From positions 1 through 12,118 of the forward strand of contig JAFUBJ010000293.1 of the NCBI GenBank assembly GCA_017460265.1: a DNA stretch of 12,118 bases, written 5' to 3'. Positions 1 through 5,284 of the stretch are shown in pieces. The DNA comes from Atopobiaceae bacterium (GTDB lineage: Bacteria > Actinomycetota > Coriobacteriia > Coriobacteriales > Atopobiaceae). Numbering within the stretch: the stretch's first letter is position 1; each line of letters opens with the position of its first letter. Under the pieces are notes generated by a model. That model made no database searches, was not told the origin of the DNA, and saw only the letters and a program-made list of their open reading frames with translations. The translations under genes were made by a program, and so were the position numbers.

Positions 1-42
1 CCAGCACAGCCATCTCGCGCGAGGCTGTCACGTCCACGAGTC

Positions 43-64
43 CGCTCAGCGCGCCAACTGAGCG
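43..64. other. Short inverted repeat
   Basis: CGCTCAG at 43-49 and CTGAGCG at 58-64 form a perfect 7-bp dyad with an 8-nt spacer. No T-run follows on either strand, so I do not call it a terminator. It occupies roughly the place where repeat copy 2 has its strong terminator (1978-2010) and may be a decayed counterpart. Confidence 0.35.
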
Positions 65-117
65 CGCCGGATGCGTCCGAGGCGCCTTACAGTTACGCAG
101 GTAAATAGGACACTCTG

Positions 118-228
118 TTACTCCCACGCAATCAGGGACACGTGGCCGGTGTGGCTTGAGGCGGCTCGAAATGCTCCGTCGTAGCCCCTGCCTCCACCGT
201 AGTTCTGGCTATCATCCCTGCGGACGTC
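118..228 (-). pseudogene. Conserved coding tail, copy 1 (unknown family)
   Basis: This minus-strand frame of 36 codons ends at TAA (118-120). It aligns without gaps to the frame at 2038-2148. Shared residues include DVRR at the start, DSQNY, a G.RG motif, A.RA, SH..H, and a final LI.WE. Many nucleotide differences between the copies are at third codon positions and are synonymous, for example AGC/AGT, CAG/CAA, GCC/GCT and AGG/CGT. This indicates past selection on the protein in this frame. No normal start codon is present, and both copies have an in-frame TGA just upstream, inside the hairpin. It is probably the 3' end of a gene whose front was lost before duplication. I do not recognise the family. 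Confidence 0.45.
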
Positions 229-231
229 AAA

Positions 232-270
232 GCGACGTCACGGACACCGTTTTCGCACCCGTGGCGTCGC
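232..270. repeat. Hairpin, copy 1 of repeated dyad element
   Basis: GCGACGTCACGG (232-243) pairs with CCGTGGCGTCGC (259-270) with one T-G wobble, enclosing a 15-nt loop. It is homologous to the perfect 15-bp hairpin at 2151-2191. No U-run follows on either strand, so a plain intrinsic terminator is unlikely. Confidence 0.6.
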
Positions 271-279
271 CTCACTCGT

Positions 280-309
280 AGTCGGGCGACGTCATGACGT
301 CACCCGACT
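280..309. repeat. 30-bp palindrome, copy 1
   Basis: The 30-bp sequence is symmetric about 294/295 with a single mismatched pair (C against A). The core GACGTCATGACGTC is a perfect palindrome. The right half, together with the following GTTTCCGC, recurs almost identically at 7287-7311. The counterpart in the other full copy is 2201-2228. It lies 27 bp downstream of the TAG that ends the VOC remnant on the minus strand. Confidence 0.75.
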
Positions 310-336
310 GTGTTTCCGCTGATAGGCATGATAGTC

Positions 337-396
337 CTAGGACACCAGCAAGCCATCCTCGTCGTATTGGAGGTCAGGGTCCCAAGCGACCCCCAC
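337..396 (-). pseudogene. 3' remnant of a VOC (glyoxalase-fold) gene
   Basis: The last 18-20 codons, ending at TAG (337-339), read VAWDPDLQYDEDGLLVS. They match the tail of the VOC gene at 2263-2694, which reads VAWDPDFRYDEDGMLVF. Upstream on the minus strand the match stops near 396, where unrelated sequence leading to the ATPase stop codon begins. Only the 3' end was copied or kept, so no product is expected. It shows that repeat copy 1 derives from a locus with the same gene order as copy 2. Confidence 0.75.
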
Positions 397-471
397 CGCA
401 GCCGCCGCAGACGAAGGAATGGGGCGGCAGCCCGAACCCGAAATGGCAAACAGCGCCCCGGGCCTCCGCGC

Positions 472-1767
472 TCACGGGCAGAGCGTCTGGATCGGCACGA
501 CATGCACGCCATCTTGGCGCGTATAAGCATAGGTGCCGAGCCCCTCGACCACAGCCAGAAACGAGGGCGGCCTCCCGCCCGCCGCAACGACCTTATCGCG
601 CACACGCTGAAGGTTCGCAGCGGCCTTGTCTACCTGGTTGTGGCCAAGCTTTATCTCCAAGCCTCCCCAAGCGCCATCCGACGCCTCAATGACAGCGTCA
701 ATCTCTAGGTCATCGCGGTCGCGGTAGTAGTACAGCCTGCCGCCAATTGCCTGCGCGTACACGAGCAGGTCGCGCGTGCACATGCCCTCGAACAGGAAGC
801 CGAACGTCTCGAAGTCTCCCAGCAGCATGTCGGAAGTCACCCCCAATACGGCGGCCACGAGAGAGGGGTCCGTGTAGTGGTACTTAGGCTTCTTGTTTAT
901 GCGCAGCGGCGAGCGGACGTTGGGGCTCCACGGGCCGATCTTCTCGAGAATGAAGGTGCGCTCGAGGACGTCCATGTAGTCGTCGACCGTCTCGTCCGCC
1001 AGGGGTGTGGCCCCGTCTTCCGCCGTCATGTCTCTGATGAGCGTCTTGGGGGTCGCCGCCTGCTCGGCATTGCGGGCGAGCGAGCGCATGAGGCGCGCCA
1101 TCTTGCCCTTGTCGCGCCGTCGATCGTCGACCTTGTGCATGTCCTCTTCGATGAATGACTCGATGTAGCTCATCGGCAGGGCTCGGGCGCTCTCGGGCGA
1201 GACGCCGATCGCCGCTGGCCATCCGCCGCGCACAACCATGAGCGCGACGTCATCCGGCGTGGCACCACGGGATACCCCCTCGACCTGACTATCCCCTTCG
1301 AACAGGGCTTTGAGCGAGACCTCGCACGTCGACTCGCCCGATTCGGACAGCGTCATCGTCCTCATGTCGATGCGCTTGATGCGTCCGACGCCGCTGTGAC
1401 TCGGCCTGTGCTTGCGCGGGGTCGACGAGCCCGTGAGGATGAACTTGCGTCCCTTGCCGGTCTGGTCGATTGCCGAGCGAGCCATGTCCCAGAGCAGCGG
1501 CAGCTCCTGCCACTCGTCGATGAGGTGGGGAGACTCCCCGCGCAGGGCGAGCGACGGTGCGGCGGCGAACACGCCGAGCGGGGAGGGGTTCTGCTCGGTG
1601 GGCATGAGCGTCGCCTCGCTGTTGGCGTGGTTGCGACCGCTCCACGTCTTGCCGCAGTACTTCGGTCCGCGGATGAGCGCGCCACCGAACACGGACAGGG
1701 CTTCGTCTATCGACTTGTCCACGCATCGTAGTCTGTATGACGGATTTGCTAGCGACCCATAGCCCAT
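472..1767 (-). CDS. AAA+ ATPase with DUF4143 domain (AAA_14 family)
   Basis: This 431-residue protein has the usual length of AAA_14/DUF4143 proteins. An N-terminal P-loop reads GPKYCGKT (residues 34-41). Walker B is HLIDEW with D84 and E85, and a sensor-like ILTGSST follows near residues 110-116. The C-terminal DUF4143 part keeps a restriction-endonuclease-like D...E.K signature (D357, E371, K373 in LEIKLG). Family members are widespread in gut bacteria and often occur as scattered mobile-like singletons. Their cellular role is poorly defined, so I assign no function beyond ATP binding and a possible nucleic-acid role. The ATG at 1767 has an AGAAGGGAC ribosome-binding region upstream. The gene stands alone between the two copies of a direct repeat. 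The frame is intact, unlike the relative at 10364-11035. Confidence 0.9.
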   Translation of the reverse strand: MGYGSLANPSYRLRCVDKSIDEALSVFGGALIRGPKYCGKTWSGRNHANSEATLMPTEQNPSPLGVFAAAPSLALRGESPHLIDEWQELPLLWDMARSAIDQTGKGRKFILTGSSTPRKHRPSHSGVGRIKRIDMRTMTLSESGESTCEVSLKALFEGDSQVEGVSRGATPDDVALMVVRGGWPAAIGVSPESARALPMSYIESFIEEDMHKVDDRRRDKGKMARLMRSLARNAEQAATPKTLIRDMTAEDGATPLADETVDDYMDVLERTFILEKIGPWSPNVRSPLRINKKPKYHYTDPSLVAAVLGVTSDMLLGDFETFGFLFEGMCTRDLLVYAQAIGGRLYYYRDRDDLEIDAVIEASDGAWGGLEIKLGHNQVDKAAANLQRVRDKVVAAGGRPPSFLAVVEGLGTYAYTRQDGVHVVPIQTLCP

Positions 1768-1790
1768 CTGACAATGTCCCTTCTGTTGGG

Positions 1791-1873
1791 CTCTCCGTTT
1801 TGCGACTATTATACTCTACGTTTTGCGGATACTTTACTCTGCGTTATGCGGATAGATTATTCTACGTTTTGCT
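1791..1873 (-). promoter_or_regulatory. 23-bp tandem repeats over the ATPase promoter
   Basis: Three near-complete units start at 1791, 1814 and 1837, each close to CTCTACGTTTTGCGGATA plus an AT-rich tail. A partial fourth runs from about 1861. On the minus strand a perfect TATAAT (complement of 1808-1813) falls at the edge of the first unit, about 40 bp upstream of the ATPase ATG. A clear -35 box is missing. The 23-bp period is about two helical turns, as expected for a protein binding repeatedly to one face of the DNA. Autoregulation by the ATPase or control by a separate repressor or activator is inference. Confidence 0.6.
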
Positions 1874-1896
1874 GCCGTCCAACTCTACGGAAGCCG

Positions 1897-1983
1897 TCAT
1901 TTGACGAGAACGCGAAGGGGCTGGAAATACAGCTGCTCGCGTTTGGCTAACAGGCGCACGAGTCCCCAAGACGCACCAAAAAG
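1897..1983 (-). pseudogene. Coding-like tail of unknown family, copy 2
   Basis: A minus-strand frame beginning inside the terminator T-run ends at TGA (1897-1899) and includes GASWGLVRLLAKREQLYF. The matching stretch of copy 1 (about 3-55, running to the left window edge) reads GALSGLVDVTASREMAVL. They share GA..GLV...A.RE without gaps, which suggests that both descend from a coding sequence. There is no start codon. I do not recognise the family, and the match is short. Confidence 0.3.
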
Positions 1984-2010
1984 GCGCCCCGGAACCACGT
2001 CCGGAGCGCC
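1978..2010 (-). terminator. Rho-independent terminator downstream of repeat copy 2
   Basis: Read on the minus strand, GGCGCTCCGGA pairs with TCCGGGGCGCC through one T-G wobble, with a short loop, and is followed by TTTTT. It lies about 28 bp beyond the TAA of the conserved tail (2038-2148). It would end transcripts that start at the antitoxin gene and run through the toxin, VOC and tail, which supports treating these as one transcription unit. Confidence 0.85.
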
Positions 2011-2037
2011 TGGAGAATCGCACAATTATGTAGCGCC

Positions 2038-2148
2038 TTACTCCCACTTAATCAGGGTGGAGTGGCTGTGGTGGCTCACGGTAGCTCGGAGCGCCTTCTC
2101 GCGCCCACGCTGTCCATCGTAGTTTTGACTATCCTCCCTGCGTACGTC
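2038..2148 (-). pseudogene. Conserved coding tail, copy 2 (unknown family)
   Basis: This 36-codon minus-strand frame ends at TAA (2038-2040). It starts DVRREDSQNY, then has a G.RG motif, a basic A.RA stretch and SHHSHSTLIKWE. It aligns gap-free with 118-228, and many of the base differences are synonymous. An in-frame TGA in the hairpin closes the frame upstream and no ATG or GTG start is evident. It lies between the VOC stop and the terminator, so it should be transcribed, but its translation is unproven. The family is unknown to me. Confidence 0.45.
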
Positions 2149-2150
2149 AA

Positions 2151-2191
2151 GGCGACGTCACGGGCACCGTCTTTGCGCCCGTGACGTCGCC
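2151..2191. repeat. Perfect 15-bp hairpin, copy 2 of dyad element
   Basis: GGCGACGTCACGGGC (2151-2165) and its exact complement (2177-2191) enclose an 11-nt loop. The dyad can fold on either strand as RNA or single-stranded DNA. No T-run adjoins it, and a proper terminator is present farther downstream, so the hairpin probably has another role, such as RNA stabilisation or recombination. Confidence 0.75.
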
Positions 2192-2200
2192 TCACTTCGA

Positions 2201-2228
2201 GTCGGGTGACGTCATGACGTCAGCCGAC
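2201..2228. repeat. 28-bp palindrome, copy 2
   Basis: The sequence is symmetric around TGACGTCATGACGTCA with one G-G mismatched pair. It is homologous to 280-309. It begins 34 bp beyond the VOC stop codon on the minus strand and is followed by the hairpin at 2151-2191. Confidence 0.75.
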
Positions 2229-2262
2229 CGCATTTGCGCTGGCAAACATGGGCATTAAGAAT

Positions 2263-2694
2263 CTAGAACACCAGCATGCCGTCCTCGTCATACCTGAAGT
2301 CCGGGTCCCACGCGACCTCCCAGTAATAGCCGTCCGGGTCTGCGAAGTACGCGTGATACCCGCCCCAGAACACCTCCTAGGGCTCCTTCACGATGGCGCC
2401 GCCCACAGCACGGACGAGCTCGACGACGTCGTCGACCTCTTCCCTGCGCTCGACGTTGTACGTCAGCGTGATGCCGCCGAAGCCACCGCCGATGGCGGGA
2501 GGGTCATCAGGGCATATGTCCTCCGCCAGCAGATCCAGCGGGTAGAGCTCGAACTTGGTCCCCGGCGTGTCGAAGAAGCAGACGCGGAGGCTGTCCTCGA
2601 CGCAATCCGTCTTGAACCCAAGCCCGTCGCGGTAGAAGGCAACCGACCTCGCCATGTCCCTCACACCCAAGCAGATACACGTAATCTTGTTCAT
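2263..2694 (-). pseudogene. VOC family (glyoxalase/bleomycin-resistance fold) protein, in-frame TAG
   Basis: Translation from the ATG at 2694 gives a typical VOC start (CICLGVRDMARSVAFYRD, then GLGF). After 105 codons the frame meets TAG at 2377-2379, following IVKEP. Beyond it the same frame continues with EVFWGGYHAYFADPDGYYWE to the natural stop at 2263-2265. That C-terminal part is the conserved end of this family and is needed for the paired beta-alpha-beta-beta-beta fold. A CAG-to-TAG change (Gln lost) is the simplest explanation. The start overlaps the toxin stop codon as ATGA, so it is translationally coupled as the third gene of the toxin-antitoxin unit. VOC proteins include lyases, dioxygenases and drug-binding proteins; no substrate can be assigned. 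It is either a recent pseudogene or makes a truncated protein of 105 residues. Confidence 0.8.
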
Positions 2695-3050
2695 CGTCCG
2701 TCCTCCGTCCCGCTCGCGAAGGCCCTCCTGACCCGCTCGTCCGAGGGCGTCCCGTAGAACACGGCGAACACGTCCACCGCCAGGCTCGCCTCGTCCACCC
2801 GGTAGAAGACAGAGTATTTGCGAACGTTCATGCGGCGCACCCCCGCCGAGAGCAGCGGCTCGGCGTCAACCGCATGGAACCTGTTGGGCAGGTTCGCGAG
2901 GCCCATGACCGCTTCCTCGAGCTCCTCAAGCAGCCTGGCGGCCGCCTGCGGCATGCCGAGGTCGTCGCGCACGTAACTGACGGCGTCCGAGATCTGTGCC
3001 ATGGCAGAGGGCGTAAGGCGCACCTCGTACCTACGCACCAGTGAGCTCAT
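2691..3050 (-). CDS. RelE/ParE-family toxin
   Basis: This 119-residue basic protein has the fold pattern of RelE/ParE toxins: an N-terminal YEVRLTPSAMAQISDAVSYV strand-helix segment, a helix rich in E and L, and C-terminal strands RRMNVRKYSVFYRVDE and VDVFAVFYG. In the family, RelE members cleave mRNA on the ribosome and ParE members poison gyrase; the sequence does not decide between them. The ATG at 3050 lies within the last codons of the antitoxin gene (20-bp overlap), the usual arrangement for coupled translation. The GAGGG near the start is very close to the ATG, so a downstream GTG is possible. Its stop overlaps the VOC start. Confidence 0.88.
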   Translation of the reverse strand: MSSLVRRYEVRLTPSAMAQISDAVSYVRDDLGMPQAAARLLEELEEAVMGLANLPNRFHAVDAEPLLSAGVRRMNVRKYSVFYRVDEASLAVDVFAVFYGTPSDERVRRAFASGTEDGR

Positions 3051-3342
3051 CCCTCATGCGGGCGAAGGCTGCGGATGCCTCCACTCCCCTGCCCTCGTCC
3101 GCCTCCCTGAGGCCGCGCGACAAAGCCTCGAGGAGCTGCTCGTCGGTCAGCGTTCCCACGTCGATGGAGCTGGGGGCTTCCGGGAGGGTCACCTTGAACG
3201 GTATGCCGCCCGTGAGCGAGACCTGTCGGAGGAACATGTCGACGGCGGTGGACATGGAGAGGCCGAGCTGCGACAGGACGGACTCGGCCGACTGCTTCAC
3301 CGCGGGGTCGACCCGCAGGTTGAGCGTTGCTGACTTCTGCAT
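3031..3342 (-). CDS. RelB/DinJ-family antitoxin
   Basis: The 103-residue protein starts MQKSATLNLRVDPAVKQSAE and continues VLSQLGLSMSTAVDMFLRQV. This is the ribbon-helix-helix DNA-binding pattern of RelB/DinJ antitoxins in the first 45 residues. The acidic C-terminal half should wrap the toxin. I chose the ATG at 3342, not farther upstream, because TGAGGTGATAATC directly precedes it. It is first in the operon antitoxin-toxin-VOC, and an inverted repeat in its promoter fits autorepression by the complex. Confidence 0.88.
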   Translation of the reverse strand: MQKSATLNLRVDPAVKQSAESVLSQLGLSMSTAVDMFLRQVSLTGGIPFKVTLPEAPSSIDVGTLTDEQLLEALSRGLREADEGRGVEASAAFARMRDELTGA

Positions 3343-3362
3343 GATTATCACCTCAGACGAAA

Positions 3363-3391
3363 GGATAACGCAGATGCATATACTTCTGCAA
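3363..3391 (-). promoter_or_regulatory. Putative promoter and operator of the toxin-antitoxin operon
   Basis: On the minus strand TTGCAG (complement of 3386-3391), a 17-bp spacer and TTATCC (complement of 3363-3368) lie just upstream of the antitoxin ribosome-binding site. An inverted repeat, GCAGA at 3370-3374 and TCTGC at 3385-3389 with a 10-bp spacer, falls between these boxes. This is where an antitoxin operator is expected. The boxes are weak, so this is an inference from spacing and position. Confidence 0.45.
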
Positions 3392-3477
3392 TACAATGTT
3401 TGCCTCTTCCATGAGGAGAGACATCTTCGACATGCCACGCTGGAGGAGCGTCCGCCGTGTTCCTATGGAAGAATAGT

Positions 3478-4250
3478 CCCTGCGAGTCAAGGGGACAGGA
3501 CCCCTTGACTCGGGGCTCTCCGGCTCGCTCATGTTCACCGGCTGCACCAGGCTCGTCGGCGGGACGGACGGCTTCGTGCCGTCCCAGACCAGCGGCGCGA
3601 GCGTGTGCAAGCTGGGTGCGGGCGGGGTGCTGACCGACTCGGGCAACGGCGCCCGCACGTGGTTCTGGGCGCACTTCTACGAGGACGGCGAGGGCGTGCT
3701 CACGGCGACGGCGACGCCTGACTCCCCGCGCACGTTGCGTGCCACCGGAGGGATCTGCGCCATCGGCAAGTACGTGGGCCTGGGATTCACGCCCTGGGAC
3801 GACGTCACCGGATCGACGCACCTCCAGTACCTGACGAGCGCGACCTTCGCCTCGGACATGGCCACGTTCTCGTATTTGAACCTGAACTACCTGTTCTACT
3901 CGTGCACGAACCTGGCAAGCATCTCCGGCCTGGGCAACCTCTCAGGCGTACGCTCCATGCGCTACACGTTCTCTTCCTGCTCCTTCGCCACGATCGACTT
4001 CCGCGGCTTCGACCCCTCGACGCTCACGGACCTGTTCTACACGTTCTCGGGATGCAGAAACATGACGACGATCTACGCGGACAGCACGTGGGCGCTGCCT
4101 TCGAGCGGCCTGACGGGGTCGCAGTGCTTCTACTCGTGCTCGACGTCTCTCGTCGGCGGCAACGGCGCGGTGTGGGCCAGCAGCAAGACGGCGTACACGT
4201 ACTTCCGCATCGACCGGGCCGGGCAGGCGGGGTACTTGACCGCTGCCTAG
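3478..4250 (+). pseudogene. 5'-truncated BspA-like leucine-rich-repeat surface protein
   Basis: The translated frame shows repeated motifs of the BspA/DUF285 type: MFTGCTRLVGG, LNYLFYSCTNLASISGLGNL, MRYTFSSCSFATIDFRGFD, LFYTFSGCRNMTTIYAD and CFYSCSTSLVGGNG. Such proteins are secreted or surface-attached adhesins of gut and oral bacteria and normally begin with a signal peptide. Here there is no signal peptide and no ribosome-binding site. The frame is open upstream of the ATG at 3531 through the 12-bp hairpin to a TAG near 3475, so the ATG is an internal Met and the gene lacks its front. The last residues, FRIDRAGQAGYLTAA, look like a natural C-terminus for the family. Its stop codon overlaps the stop of the convergent hydrolase gene in CTAG. 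I see no promoter. Confidence 0.75.
3483..3512. repeat. Perfect 12-bp hairpin at gene breakpoint (REP-like)
   Basis: CGAGTCAAGGGG (3483-3494) and CCCCTTGACTCG (3501-3512) are exact complements around a 6-nt loop, ACAGGA. It resembles repetitive extragenic palindromes in size and in its GGGG/CCCC arms. It sits exactly where the truncated BspA-like frame begins. No T-run follows. Confidence 0.6.
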
Positions 4251-5284
4251 GCGTGCGGGGCCTGCCCCTCGAGGAAGGTCAGCGTCCGCTCGAATGCGTC
4301 CCGCGCGACTTCGTCCACGCGCTCGGAGGCCACGAAGCAGTGCGGCATCTCCAGGCCACGTTCGGCCAGCGGATCGACAATCTCGTGCGCGACACCCACC
4401 TCAGTCAGGGTCACATCCATGTGCCGCATGTCGTTCACGTACTCGCTGCCCAGCAGAACCGCCGGTGGATATGCGGGTGTTACCCACTGGGTTGCGTCGT
4501 AGAGGTGCACCTCGTCCTCGTTGAGGAAGATCGTGCCGCGCACGTAGTTGCCGACGAGGACCTTGGTGCCCAGCGAGAACTCGTCGTAGACGAGCGGCGC
4601 GTCGTCGCTGACGAGGGCACGCACCTGGCCCGGCGCCAGCGCGGGCTCGATTCCGAGCGCGGCAGCGTACTCAGGGTTGGAAATGACGGCGCCCAGCTGG
4701 CTCGTGATGATGGCACCAGCCGATGACCCCATGATGGTGACATCCCCCATGTCGAGGCCATACTCCTCCGCGTGCGTGGAGCACCACGCGAGCGCCTGAT
4801 TTGCTTGGATGACGGGCACGGGGAAACGGCAGTCGGGCACCAGGCCGTAGTCCACGTTCACGAGGTTGTACCCAGCCGCGCAGAGGTCGTCGAGCAGCGA
4901 CGTGACATCGCTCGACGCCAGCGGGTCGCCCATGGTCTTGCTGCCCCCAAAGAAGCCGCCACCGTGGAAGTAGACCAGCGTGGGCCTGCGCACGGACGTG
5001 TCAGAGTCGGGATAGGTGATGTCAAGGAAGCTGTTGGGGTACTCGTCGGCGTAGGCGATCTCGGTCACGATACGCTGGCCATTGTCACGCACGGCGTCCA
5101 TGGGCTCGCTCTCGGGTTCATAGGTGTTGGTGGTCTTGACCGTGCCAGCAGAGAGCGACTGGATGGCGCCGACGATGATTTGTGTGTGGGTTGCCAACAC
5201 CAGCGCGAAGACGACGATGAGAGCGCACGCCCCTCCGATGACCGTCGCGAGCACCCTAAGGCATCCGTGCTTCCGTTTGCTCAT
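4247..5284 (-). CDS. Membrane-anchored alpha/beta hydrolase (HSL/esterase-like)
   Basis: The 345-residue protein has a basic N-terminus and one hydrophobic segment at about residues 10-32. This is an uncleaved anchor or signal peptide that places the catalytic domain outside the membrane. The oxyanion-hole motif HGGG is at 107-110. The nucleophile elbow GSSAG is at 186-190 (Ser188), with probable Asp285 (EYVND) and His315 (MPH). The pattern matches the hormone-sensitive-lipase/esterase branch (alpha/beta hydrolase fold-3). The substrate is unknown, but a short-chain ester is plausible. Its ATG overlaps the stop of the upstream hydrolase (ATGA), so the two are co-translated. Confidence 0.88.
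   Translation of the reverse strand: MSKRKHGCLRVLATVIGGACALIVVFALVLATHTQIIVGAIQSLSAGTVKTTNTYEPESEPMDAVRDNGQRIVTEIAYADEYPNSFLDITYPDSDTSVRRPTLVYFHGGGFFGGSKTMGDPLASSDVTSLLDDLCAAGYNLVNVDYGLVPDCRFPVPVIQANQALAWCSTHAEEYGLDMGDVTIMGSSAGAIITSQLGAVISNPEYAAALGIEPALAPGQVRALVSDDAPLVYDEFSLGTKVLVGNYVRGTIFLNEDEVHLYDATQWVTPAYPPAVLLGSEYVNDMRHMDVTLTEVGVAHEIVDPLAERGLEMPHCFVASERVDEVARDAFERTLTFLEGQAPHA

Larger units (their letters stand above)
1..396. repeat. Repeat copy 1: coding-like tails, hairpin, palindrome, VOC 3' end
   Basis: This stretch has no complete gene. It is a diverged direct repeat of about 1897-2322, offset by roughly 1920-1926 bp. Both copies hold the same parts in the same order: a minus-strand reading frame with the pattern GA..GLV...A.RE, a minus-strand tail ending LI.WE and TAA, an imperfect or perfect hairpin, a palindrome, and the last codons of a VOC gene. 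Divergence is considerable but gaps are few, so the copies are old or were kept under coding constraint. The two copies bracket the AAA/DUF4143 ATPase gene and its promoter. The left end may continue beyond the window. Confidence 0.8.
1768..2262. other. Gene-poor stretch: ATPase promoter plus repeat copy 2
   Basis: No intact gene was found here. From left to right it holds the ATPase leader and 23-bp repeats, a coding-like minus-strand tail ending at TGA (1897-1899), an intrinsic terminator for the minus strand (1978-2010), the conserved LI.WE tail (2038-2148), the perfect hairpin (2151-2191), the palindrome (2201-2228) and a short spacer to the VOC stop codon. Confidence 0.7.
1897..2322. repeat. 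Repeat copy 2, partner of 1-396
   Basis: This is the better preserved copy of the repeat at the left edge. It has a perfect hairpin, a good terminator and a nearly complete VOC gene attached. Copy 1 keeps only the VOC tail. The intervening segment, about 397-1890, carries just the ATPase gene and its promoter. Confidence 0.8.

Noticed and set aside
294..708. Overlapping plus-strand open frames across repeat copy 1 and the ATPase 3' end
   Set aside because: They run through the palindrome and antisense to the ATPase gene, have no ribosome-binding site and no protein-like composition. The shared MTSPDCVSA start at 294 and near 7291 only reflects the repeated DNA.
1791..1873. CRISPR array
   Set aside because: The 23-bp units are tandem without unique spacers and there are no cas genes; they overlap a promoter.
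210..2262. Integron attC sites
   Set aside because: The repeated dyads sit downstream of genes as attC sites do, but I find no GTTRRRY/RYYYAAC core pairs and no integrase. I keep the cassette idea only as an analogy.
3902..4726. A 274-codon plus-strand frame overlapping the BspA-like gene and hydrolase
   Set aside because: It is out of frame with the BspA repeats and antisense to a clear hydrolase. Composition is His/Arg-rich as expected from a shadow of GC-rich coding DNA.
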